Source of the DNA: Humibacter albus DSM 18994
GTDB taxonomy: Bacteria; Actinomycetota; Actinomycetes; Actinomycetales; Microbacteriaceae
DNA: 64,000 nt
Direction: 5' to 3'
NCBI RefSeq assembly: GCF_000421825.1
Contig: NZ_ATXT01000013.1
Location: 496,001-560,000 of the forward strand
A program made the translations under genes and the position numbers. Shown one piece after another: positions 25,695-31,958 of this stretch. Below the pieces are notes generated by a model that made no database searches, was not told the origin of the DNA, and saw only the letters and a list, made by a program, of their open reading frames with translations. The stretch's first letter is position 1. Every line of letters starts with the position of its first letter.

Positions 25695-26051
25695 ATGCCT
25701 TTCGTTCGTCGAGTAGGACGTCCCGGGCTCATCGGGCTGGCCGCCCGCACCGCCGTGGTCGCGGGAACGGCAACGGCCGTCTCGGGCGGCATGGCCGCCA
25801 GCAGGCAGCGCCGTGCAGAGGAACAGCAGCAACAGCAGGAGTTCCAGGCGCAGCAGCAGCAACAACAGGTGCAGGCCGCCGCACAGCAGGCCGTCGCCGA
25901 CCAGCAGGCCGCTCAGGCCGCACCGGCAGCTCCTGCCGCGGCCGGGGGAGACCTCACCTCGGAACTGCAGCGACTGGCCACCCTGCATCAGCAGGGCGTG
26001 CTCACCGATGAGGAGTTCGCAGCGGCGAAGCAGAAGCTGCTCGGGCTCTAG
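25695..26051 (+). CDS. SHOCT-domain protein, Gln-rich
   Basis: A 118-residue partner of the DUF6325 gene. A glycine-rich hydrophobic N-terminus (LIGLAARTAVVAGTATAVSGG) may insert in or touch the membrane. It is followed by a Gln/Ala-rich coiled-coil-like stretch (about 38-75) and a C-terminal SHOCT motif (LQRLATLHQQGVLTDEEFAAAK). SHOCT motifs mediate oligomerisation in proteins linked to membranes. ATG 25695 follows GGAGAAGA. Its stop is immediately adjacent to the convergent winged-helix gene (0-bp gap). Function unknown. Confidence 0.75.
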   Translation: MPFVRRVGRPGLIGLAARTAVVAGTATAVSGGMAASRQRRAEEQQQQQEFQAQQQQQQVQAAAQQAVADQQAAQAAPAAPAAAGGDLTSELQRLATLHQQGVLTDEEFAAAKQKLLGL

Positions 26052-26966
26052 TCAGAACAGGTCGGGACTCGGTGCGCTCGTGTGCCGGATGACGACATCC
26101 GCGTGCCGGTCGAACCGGTAGCCGACCCCGCGCACCGTGCGCACGATGTCCTCGTAACGACCCAGCTTCGAACGCAGTCGACGGATGTGTACGTCGATGG
26201 TGCGCTCGTTCGGCACCTCATCCTCGCCCGCCTGCCAGAGCGAGGAGATCAACTCGGCGCGCTCGATGGTGCGCCCCTCGCGCAGCACCAGGTACTGCAG
26301 CAGTTCGAACTCCTTGTACGTGAGCCCGACGGTCTCGTTGTCGAGCAGCAGACGCTTGCGGGAGATGTCGACGATGACGCCCGACGCGCGGTCTTGCGCG
26401 GGGTCGACGGCCGGGCGGCTCTTGGCGACAGCGGCCGGGTCCTGCAGCGCGAGGCGAACGACGTCGATGTCGCGGCCGCCGGCCGCTTCGGAGGCGAGCG
26501 CGACGGCGGCGTAGGTCTCGGAACCGGGAGCGATTTCGGCAGCGAGACGCCTCAGCGCCTCCACCACGTGGCCGAGGTCGGTGCCCGCCTCGGCTGCCTT
26601 GTCCTCGTCGAATCCGACGTAGAGGGCGAACCCGCGGGCGCGGGTTCCCGTCGGCACGGCGCGAATGCGCACCGGAGCCGGAGCGTCGGCCACCGGTGCG
26701 GCGGGACGGTTGCGCTGCTGCGCCGGAAGCGGCTGCACGTGCTCGACACGGGATGGATCGACCTGGCGCGGATGCCCCGAACGGCCGGGCGCCGCGACGC
26801 GCTCGGTCGGTGTTGCGGTGGTGTTCGCGGCCGAGAGAGTGCGCGCGGCCTTCGGCTCAGCGGCGGGTGCTGGCGGAAGGGTCGCCGTGGAAGCCGGCCT
26901 CAGGGCGGCGCGGCGCGAGGCGAGAGCGGTCGAATCGGTGAGCGGGGTGATGGTGGCAAGAGACAT
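26052..26966 (-). CDS. winged-helix regulator lacking a receiver domain
   Basis: A 304-residue protein whose C-terminal part (about 196-286) is an OmpR/PhoB-type winged helix: LTYKEFELLQYLVLREGRTIERAELISSLW, ERTIDVHIRRLRSKLG, VRTVRGVGYRFD. There is no phosphoacceptor receiver domain. Residues 1-95 are Ala/Pro-rich and disordered. Residues 98-180 form an unrecognised small alpha/beta region (ARGFALYVGFDEDKAAEAG...). ATG 26966 has GAGGA about 10 nt upstream. It must be switched by something other than a histidine kinase, or act constitutively. A leaderless mini-gene (27233-27337) lies upstream on the same strand. Confidence 0.8.
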   Translation of the reverse strand: MSLATITPLTDSTALASRRAALRPASTATLPPAPAAEPKAARTLSAANTTATPTERVAAPGRSGHPRQVDPSRVEHVQPLPAQQRNRPAAPVADAPAPVRIRAVPTGTRARGFALYVGFDEDKAAEAGTDLGHVVEALRRLAAEIAPGSETYAAVALASEAAGGRDIDVVRLALQDPAAVAKSRPAVDPAQDRASGVIVDISRKRLLLDNETVGLTYKEFELLQYLVLREGRTIERAELISSLWQAGEDEVPNERTIDVHIRRLRSKLGRYEDIVRTVRGVGYRFDRHADVVIRHTSAPSPDLF

Positions 26967-27232
26967 GGGAGTGAGTCCTCGAAAGATGATGATGCGAAGA
27001 ACCCGTACCGCCTGGAGCGAGAAAGGGCTGGAGCGGGTTCGGTGCTGGTGCCGCGATCGCGGCGGGTGGAAGCCTGCGCGGAGTGCGCCGACGGGGCTTC
27101 ACTGAGGGAGCGTCGCTCAGGCGAGGGATGTCTCGCGCGGGTACTGCCTGCGGGCCTCATAGAGAGGGACTCTGCCCTGCTCACGAAACTCGACTGGTCA
27201 GCTGGCGACGGCTCGGCGAAAGGTCGTCCGGA

Positions 27233-27337
27233 TCAGCGACACATTCGACAGCACATGACGGCAGCGCGGCCGGGCATCATCATGCCGGCGTGCCCAGGGG
27301 CCTCGAAGGAGGTCAGGGAGCGCGTGGGTGCAGTCAT
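27233..27337 (-). CDS. putative 34-residue Cys/Met-rich leader peptide
   Basis: A short frame, ATG 27337 to TGA 27235-27233, starting MTAPTRSLTS and ending VMCCRMCR. It contains three Met in a row at 19-21 and three Cys in the last six residues. It starts 7 nt after a -10 box that forms, with TTGACA, the best promoter in the region, so the mRNA would be leaderless. It ends 266 bp upstream of the receiver-less winged-helix gene, in the same direction. Cys-ending leader peptides are known regulators of sulfur genes in actinobacteria. Whether this one acts as an attenuator, a toxin-like peptide or nothing is unknown. Confidence 0.45.
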   Translation of the reverse strand: MTAPTRSLTSFEAPGHAGMMMPGRAAVMCCRMCR

Positions 27338-27344
27338 GTCTGCA

Positions 27345-27373
27345 AGTAAAGCGGACGCGTCGCGGCATGTCAA
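27345..27373 (-). promoter_or_regulatory. near-consensus promoter of the 34-aa peptide
   Basis: On the minus strand: TTGACA (27373-27368), 17-nt spacer, TTTACT (27350-27345), then 7 nt to ATG 27337. The 81-bp duplication lies immediately upstream of the -35 box. Confidence 0.65.
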
Positions 27374-27390
27374 TCTGGGATACCACCGGC

Positions 27391-27552
27391 GGAGGCGGGA
27401 CGCTCTGCGAGGCGGCGGCGTGGACGTCGCCGGGGACGGCTGTCTGCGATGTCGACTGCGGTGCGCCGGGCGGAGGCGGGACGCTCTGCGAGGCGGCGGC
27501 GTGGACGTCGCCGGGGACGGCTGTCTGTGATGTCGACTGCGGTGCGCCGGGC
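27391..27552. repeat. 81-bp tandem duplication
   Basis: Two copies (27391-27471 and 27472-27552) differ by a single base (C/T near 27447/27528). It lies downstream of upp and upstream of the peptide promoter, both on the minus strand. Near-identity suggests a recent duplication. Confidence 0.9.
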
Positions 27553-27575
27553 GGGGACCGGCGCACAAAACAAAC

Positions 27576-28208
27576 TCAGACGAGGCCGTACAGGCGGTCT
27601 CCGGCATCGCCGAGTCCGGGCACGATGTAGCCGTGCTCGTTGAGTCCCTCGTCGACGGCCCCGAGCACCAGTGTCACGTCGCGCCCCTCGGTGAGGCGCT
27701 CCACGGCCGCGATGCCTTCTGGAGCGGCGAGAATGCAGATGGCCGTGACATCCACCGCTCCGCGCTGGAAGAGGAATTCGATGGCTGCACTGAGCGAGCC
27801 GCCCGTGGCGAGCATCGGGTCGAGCACGAAGCACTGCCGGTTCGAGAGATCGTCGGGAAGTCGCTCGGCATAGGTCGCCGGCTCGAGCGTCTCCTCGTTG
27901 CGCACCATGCCGAGAAAACCGACCTCGGCCGACGGCACGAGCTTCACCATGCCCTCGAGCATGCCGAGTCCGGCCCGCAGAATCGGCACGACGAGCGGCT
28001 TCGGCTCGGCGAGCGTCACGCCGGTCGTCGTGGTGACCGGTGTCACGATGTCGACGGGCTCCACGCGCACCGAGCGGGTCGCCTCGTAGGCGAGCAGAGT
28101 GACGAGCTCTTCGACGAGGGCGCGGAACGTCACAGCCGGCGTTTCACGGTTGCGCAGCACCGTCAGCTTGTGGGTGACAAGGGGATGATCGGCAACGTGC
28201 ACTCGCAT
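27576..28208 (-). CDS. upp: uracil phosphoribosyltransferase
   Basis: A 210-residue enzyme, standard length, converting uracil and PRPP to UMP for pyrimidine salvage in the cytosol. Visible motifs: [12 protein letters not shown] near the start, [10 protein letters not shown], the PRPP-binding loop DPMLATGGS and the uracil-binding C-terminus ([15 protein letters not shown]). ATG 28208 is chosen over longer frames because it gives the classic N-terminus [10 protein letters not shown] and has a leaderless -10 box 7 nt before it. It is divergent from tadA, with only 12 bp between the two start codons. Confidence 0.96.
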   Translation of the reverse strand: MRVHVADHPLVTHKLTVLRNRETPAVTFRALVEELVTLLAYEATRSVRVEPVDIVTPVTTTTGVTLAEPKPLVVPILRAGLGMLEGMVKLVPSAEVGFLGMVRNEETLEPATYAERLPDDLSNRQCFVLDPMLATGGSLSAAIEFLFQRGAVDVTAICILAAPEGIAAVERLTEGRDVTLVLGAVDEGLNEHGYIVPGLGDAGDRLYGLV

Positions 28209-28223
28209 AGGCTCAAATCTATG
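28206..28223. promoter_or_regulatory. overlapping divergent leaderless promoters of upp and tadA
   Basis: For tadA (plus): TAGGCT 28208-28213, 7 nt, ATG 28221. For upp (minus): TAGATT 28221-28216, 7 nt, ATG 28208. Each -10 hexamer includes the first base of the opposite start codon, so both genes cannot initiate at the same moment. Confidence 0.6.
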
Positions 28224-28685
28224 CTGTCGGCGGCCATCGATCACGCGGAGTGGATGCGCGAAGCCGTCGCCGACGCACGCCGCGCCCTGGACACGGGTGA
28301 CGTTCCGGTCGCCGCGATCGTCCTCGACGATGCGGGCCGAGTCCTCGGCGCCGGTCGGAACGAGCGCGAGGCGCGGCAGGATCCCACGGCGCACGCGGAG
28401 GTGCTGGCGCTCCGCCGGGCGGCGGAGACGACGGGGGACTGGCACCTGAGCGGCGCGACCCTCGTGGTCACACTCGAGCCGTGCGTGATGTGCGCGGGCG
28501 CGATCCTCTCGGCGCGGGTGCCGACGGTGGTGTTCGGCGCCTGGGACGACAAGGCCGGTGCGGCCGGCAGCGTCTACGACGTGCTGCGCGACCGCCGCCT
28601 GAATCACCGCGTCGAGGTGTACGGCGGCGTGGAACAGCATGCCTGTGCCACGCTCCTCGAGCAATTCTTCGCCGACCGCCGCTGA
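28221..28685 (+). CDS. tadA: tRNA-specific adenosine deaminase
   Basis: A 154-residue zinc deaminase that converts A34 to inosine in the anticodon of tRNA-Arg(ACG). The zinc site is intact: HAE (AHAEVLAL) with the catalytic Glu, and PCxxC (EPCVMCAGA). The C-terminal helix region ([20 protein letters not shown]) fits the TadA family. ATG 28221 is leaderless with TAGGCT upstream; the long upstream frame overlaps upp antisense and is rejected. It is followed by a repeat-rich spacer. Confidence 0.94.
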   Translation: MLSAAIDHAEWMREAVADARRALDTGDVPVAAIVLDDAGRVLGAGRNEREARQDPTAHAEVLALRRAAETTGDWHLSGATLVVTLEPCVMCAGAILSARVPTVVFGAWDDKAGAAGSVYDVLRDRRLNHRVEVYGGVEQHACATLLEQFFADRR

Positions 28686-28702
28686 GCTCGCTGCGCTCTC
28701 TG

Positions 28703-28823
28703 CTCCCTGAGCGAGCGCAGCGAGTCGAAGGGTCCCCGTCGCCCCCTGCTCCCTGAGCGAGCGCAGCGAGTCGAAGGGCCCCGGTCGCCCCCTGCTCCCT
28801 GAGCGAGCGCGGCGAGTCGAAGG
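28703..28823. repeat. three REP-like repeats with 46-bp period
   Basis: Copies begin at 28703, 28749 and 28795, each with CCCTGAGCGAGCG followed by (C/G)GCGAGTCGAAGGG-like sequence, separated by a conserved GC-rich filler. The fixed 46-bp period shows they arose by tandem duplication of the element plus its flank. Confidence 0.9.
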
Positions 28824-28829
28824 GCCCCG

Positions 28830-28902
28830 GTCACTAATTCAGGCTCAGCCGGCTCAGGCGTCGGATATATCGATCTGATCCGAAATGGCCTGAAAAAGTG
28901 AC
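28830..28902. repeat. 73-bp palindromic element, copy 1
   Basis: Starts GTCACTAATTCAGGC and ends GCCTGAAAAAGTGAC (terminal inverted repeat of about 15 bp), with GGATATATCG in the centre. A second copy of exactly the same length lies at 31156-31228. It carries no frame and resembles a REP or miniature inverted-repeat element. Confidence 0.8.
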
Positions 28903-28913
28903 GGGATCTCTTC

Positions 28914-29017
28914 GATTGGGCGTTGCGATTGGGCGTTGCGATTGGGCGTTGCGATTGGGCGTTGCGATTGGGCGTTCCGATTGGGCGTTCCGATCGGGCC
29001 TTCCGATGGGATGTTGC
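28914..29017. repeat. eight 13-bp tandem repeats
   Basis: The unit GATTGGGCGTTGC is exact four times (28914-28965), followed by two GATTGGGCGTTCC copies and two more diverged ones (to 29017). The graded divergence towards one end indicates expansion from the left side. There are no spacers, so it is not a CRISPR array. Confidence 0.9.
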
Positions 29018-29056
29018 ACGCTTCGCGCAGGGGCAGGGGAGGCGGCGAGAGCGCGG

Positions 29057-30106
29057 TCAGCGCGCGTCGGAAGGGCTTCGAGAGTCCTCGTGATAGACAT
29101 CCGGCTCGAGGTAGACGGTGCGCGCGATCGGCACCGCGTCGCGGATGCGCGCCTCCATCGCGTCGATCGCGCTGGCCACCTCCTGCAGCGATCGCGTCGA
29201 CGGCTGCGCGATCTTCGCCGCGACGAGGAGTTCCTCGGGCCCGAGGTAGAGCGTCTTCAGGTGGATGACGCGCTCCGTCTCACCGCCGGCGAGGATCGCG
29301 CGTTCGATGGCCGCGGCATCCGCTTCACTCGCCCCCTCGCCGACCAGCAGGCTCTTCGTCTCGACCCCGAGCACGACGGCGACCACGACGAGCAGCACGC
29401 CGATGAACACCGTGCCGATGCCGTCCCATACGCCGTTGCCGGTCAGCGCCGTGAGGCCGACGCCGACGAACGCGAACGCGAGACCGGTCAGAGCTGCCAC
29501 GTCCTCGAGCAGCACGACCGGCAGCTCGGGCGCCTTCGCTCGCCTGATGAAACCGAACCACGAGCCGTCGCCCTTGTGCGGCCGTGACTCGCGGATGCCC
29601 GTGCGCAGCGAGAACGCCTCCATCACGATCGAGATCACCAGCACGAGCAACGGCAACCACCACACCTCGAGCGGGTGCGGCTGTGCGATCTTCTCGATGC
29701 CCTCGTACACGGAGAACACGCCGCCGACCGCGAACAGGATGATCGACACCACGAACGCGTACACGTATCGTTCACGCCCGTAGCCGAACGGATGCTCGCG
29801 GTCGGCCCGTCGCTTCGCCCGCCGCCCTCCGACGAGCAGCAGCAACTCATTGCAGGAGTCGGCCAGCGAGTGCACTCCCTCGGCGAGCATGGATGAGGAT
29901 CCGGAGAACGCCCACGCGATGAACTTCGTCAGCGCGATGCCGAGGTTCGCGGCAAGAGCCGCGACGATCGCCTTCGTCCCGGGGCCGTTCTGGCCGGTAT
30001 CCGCGCCGACGTCCGTGCCTCCGTCCTTGTCGCCGGAGCCGTGGCTTTCGGCCTGTGGGTTCTCGTCCCGTGGGTTCTCGTCCCGTGGGCTCCCCGCGTC
30101 GGTCAT
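29057..30106 (-). CDS. cation diffusion facilitator family transporter
   Basis: A 349-residue CDF antiporter, probably exporting Zn2+ or another divalent cation in exchange for protons. After a hydrophilic N-terminus with a short repeat (DENPRDENP) come six membrane helices. The metal-site residues are HSLAD in helix 2 and ED (LLEDVAALTG) in helix 5. A cytosolic C-terminal domain follows (about 260-349). ATG 30106 is leaderless (TAGGAT 30119-30114 on the minus strand, 7 nt). The frame extends 7 codons upstream to 30127 but lacks support. It is divergent from proC. Confidence 0.9.
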   Translation of the reverse strand: MTDAGSPRDENPRDENPQAESHGSGDKDGGTDVGADTGQNGPGTKAIVAALAANLGIALTKFIAWAFSGSSSMLAEGVHSLADSCNELLLLVGGRRAKRRADREHPFGYGRERYVYAFVVSIILFAVGGVFSVYEGIEKIAQPHPLEVWWLPLLVLVISIVMEAFSLRTGIRESRPHKGDGSWFGFIRRAKAPELPVVLLEDVAALTGLAFAFVGVGLTALTGNGVWDGIGTVFIGVLLVVVAVVLGVETKSLLVGEGASEADAAAIERAILAGGETERVIHLKTLYLGPEELLVAAKIAQPSTRSLQEVASAIDAMEARIRDAVPIARTVYLEPDVYHEDSRSPSDAR

Positions 30107-30176
30107 GCGACCAATCCTAGGGAGCACGGGGCGTCGTGATCGGCGATGCTCGAGCGCCCGACCGTAGGCTGATCAC

Positions 30177-31022
30177 ATGAGCGAAGACGTCGTCGACCTG
30201 CCGAAGATCGCCATCCTGGGCGCCGGATCCATGGGCCGCGCCATCCTCAGCGGGCTGCTGGGGCCACGAGCGCGGGTCGAGGGCGGGATCGTGGTGACGA
30301 ACCGGAGTGCGCAGGCGGCGGCATCCTTCGCGGGAACCGAGGGCGTGACCGCGCTCGCCACCGAGGACGACCCAGGGGCGAACCGCACGGCCGTGGCCGG
30401 TGCGGGCATCGTGCTGGTGGCGGTGAAGCCCGCGATGGTGCCCGACCTGCTGGCCGAGATCGCCGACGCCGTCGAGTCGGACGCCATCGTGGTCAGCGTG
30501 GCCGCGGGCGTGACCGTGGCGCGCTTCGAGGAGCTGCTGCCGGCATCCGTCGCTGTCGTGCGGTCGATGCCGAACACCCCCGCCGTCGTCGGCCGGGCCG
30601 TCACGGGTGTCAGCGCCGGAACGCGGTCGACGCCCGACCAGGTCGCTCTCGTGCGGCGGCTGTTCGAGACCGTGGGCACCGTGGTCGAGGTGCCGGAATC
30701 GCAGCTGGATGCCCTCAGCACCATCTCGGGGTCGGGTCCGGCTTACGTCTTCCTGCTCATCGAGCAGCTGACCGCGGCGGCCGTGGCGAAGGGCTTCACG
30801 CCGGAGCAGGCGGGCGAGCTCGTGACCGGCACATTCATCGGGTCCGCGTATCTTCTCGAGGCGTCGGACAAGACCCCGACGGAGTTGCGCATCCAGGTCA
30901 CGAGCCCGAAGGGCACGACCGAGCGGGCGGTGGCCGTGCTGCAGGATGCCGACCTCGAGTCGGTCTTCACCCGCGCCACGGACGCCGCCCTCGCGCGGGC
31001 CAGGGAACTCGCCGCCGGCTGA
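30177..31022 (+). CDS. proC: pyrroline-5-carboxylate reductase
   Basis: A 281-residue enzyme reducing pyrroline-5-carboxylate to proline with NAD(P)H, the last step of proline synthesis. Rossmann motif GAGSMGRAIL near residue 15, VAVKPAMV, VRSMPNTPA, and the substrate-site signature SGSGPAYVF with LRIQVTSPKGTT near the C-terminus. ATG 30177 is leaderless with TAGGCT at 30165-30170, 6 nt before the start. Downstream lie short tandem repeats and a 73-bp palindromic element before the convergent ktrA. Confidence 0.96.
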   Translation: MSEDVVDLPKIAILGAGSMGRAILSGLLGPRARVEGGIVVTNRSAQAAASFAGTEGVTALATEDDPGANRTAVAGAGIVLVAVKPAMVPDLLAEIADAVESDAIVVSVAAGVTVARFEELLPASVAVVRSMPNTPAVVGRAVTGVSAGTRSTPDQVALVRRLFETVGTVVEVPESQLDALSTISGSGPAYVFLLIEQLTAAAVAKGFTPEQAGELVTGTFIGSAYLLEASDKTPTELRIQVTSPKGTTERAVAVLQDADLESVFTRATDAALARARELAAG

Positions 31023-31032
31023 GCCGTCGCCG

Positions 31033-31132
31033 TTCACCGGACAGCGGACAGCGGACAGCGGACGCTGGAAACCGGCCGCCGGACGTCGGACGCCGGACGC
31101 CGCTCACCGGACGCCGGACGCCGGACGCCGGT
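31033..31132. repeat. two blocks of heptamer repeats
   Basis: CACCGGACAG followed by CGGACAG units (31035-31064) and CACCGGACGC followed by CGGACGC units (31105-31132), separated by more CGGACG(C/T) units. It lies after proC and just before the second 73-bp palindrome. Confidence 0.75.
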
Positions 31133-31155
31133 GGCACCGTGCTGGCCGAGGCAGC

Positions 31156-31228
31156 GTCACCAATTCAGGCGCAGGAGCCTCAGCCCGCAGATATATCGGT
31201 CTGACTCGATATGGCCTGAATTAGTGAC
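31156..31228. repeat. 73-bp palindromic element, copy 2
   Basis: Starts GTCACCAATTCAGGC and ends GCCTGAATTAGTGAC, with AGATATATCGGTCTGA in the middle. It aligns without gaps over its full length with copy 1 at 28830. As there, it sits between convergent genes next to a short tandem array. Confidence 0.8.
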
Positions 31229-31289
31229 GGGGCCGCCTCCGGCGGCGCACCGGGGACCGCCGCCTCCGGCGACGCACCGGGGACCGGTA

Positions 31290-31958
31290 TCACTCCAGCG
31301 TCGCGAAGCGCTCCACGTCGGAACTGGCGCCCGAGACGATGATGAGGTCGTGGTCGGACACCACGGTCTCGCCGGTGGCGTAGGTGAACGGCTCGCCCGG
31401 CGTCTTCACGCCCACGACGGTGATGTCGTACTTGCGTCGAACCTGCGACTGCGTGAGGGTGATTCCGCGGATCACCTTCGGCGGGTACATCTTGACGAGC
31501 ACGAAGTCGTCGTCGAACTCGATGAAGTCGAGCATGCGTCCCGACAGCAGGTGCGCGATGCGCTCGCCGGCTTCCGCTTCCGGGTAGATCACATGGTTGG
31601 CACCGATGCGCTGCAGGATCGTGCCGTGCGACTTCGAGATGGCCTTCGTCCAGATCTGCGGGATGCCGAGGTCGACGAGGTTCGCCGTGATGAGAACGGA
31701 GGCCTCGATGGACGAGCCAACGGCCACCACGGCGATCGCGAAGTCCTGTGCACCGATCTGGTGCAGAGCCTCGGTCGACCGGGCGTCGGCCTGCACGGTG
31801 TGCGTGAGTCGTTCCGACCATTTCTGCACCAGTGCCTGATCGGTGTCGACGGCGAGCACCTCGCGGTCGAGGCGGTCGAGCTGTCCCGCCGTGGCGGCGC
31901 CGAACCGGCCGAGGCCGATGACGAGCACGGGGGCGTCGTGTTTGATGCGGTCAGCCAA
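31290..31958 (-). CDS. ktrA: potassium uptake regulatory subunit, KtrA/TrkA type
   Basis: A 222-residue cytosolic RCK protein gating the K+ channel encoded next to it. The N-terminal Rossmann half binds nucleotide: VLVIGLGRFGAATAGQL, VDTD, then QADARSTEAL. The TrkA_C half follows from about 135. Its start overlaps the last codons of ktrB by 8 bp, so the two are translated together. The stop lies 60 bp beyond the 73-bp palindromic element. The single RCK unit (rather than two) fits KtrA better than TrkA. Confidence 0.92.
   Translation of the reverse strand: MADRIKHDAPVLVIGLGRFGAATAGQLDRLDREVLAVDTDQALVQKWSERLTHTVQADARSTEALHQIGAQDFAIAVVAVGSSIEASVLITANLVDLGIPQIWTKAISKSHGTILQRIGANHVIYPEAEAGERIAHLLSGRMLDFIEFDDDFVLVKMYPPKVIRGITLTQSQVRRKYDITVVGVKTPGEPFTYATGETVVSDHDLIIVSGASSDVERFATLE

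Larger units (their letters stand above)
26967..27575. other. 609-bp spacer between the winged-helix gene and upp
   Basis: No long frame here has coding character. It holds an 81-bp tandem duplication (27391-27552), a near-consensus minus-strand promoter (27345-27373) with a 34-codon frame (27233-27337), and about 260 bp of leader before the winged-helix gene. The long minus frame through the duplication exists only because the repeat unit is a multiple of three. Confidence 0.7.
28686..29056. other. 371-bp repeat-only spacer between tadA and the CDF gene
   Basis: The space between two convergent genes is filled almost completely by three repeat types in sequence: three 46-bp units carrying the REP-like core (28703-28823), one 73-bp palindromic element (28830-28902) and eight 13-bp repeats (28914-29017). 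No coding frame is credible here. Confidence 0.85.

Noticed and set aside
27198-27607. Minus-strand frames of more than 120 codons with an internal protein repeat
   Set aside because: They are long only because the 81-bp duplication is a multiple of three and lacks stops; codon use is poor, and only the last 34 codons follow a promoter.
28914-29017. CRISPR-like array of 13-bp units
   Set aside because: Units are directly adjacent with no spacers and no cas genes are present; it is a simple tandem repeat. The same holds for 9139-9187 and 34022-34085.
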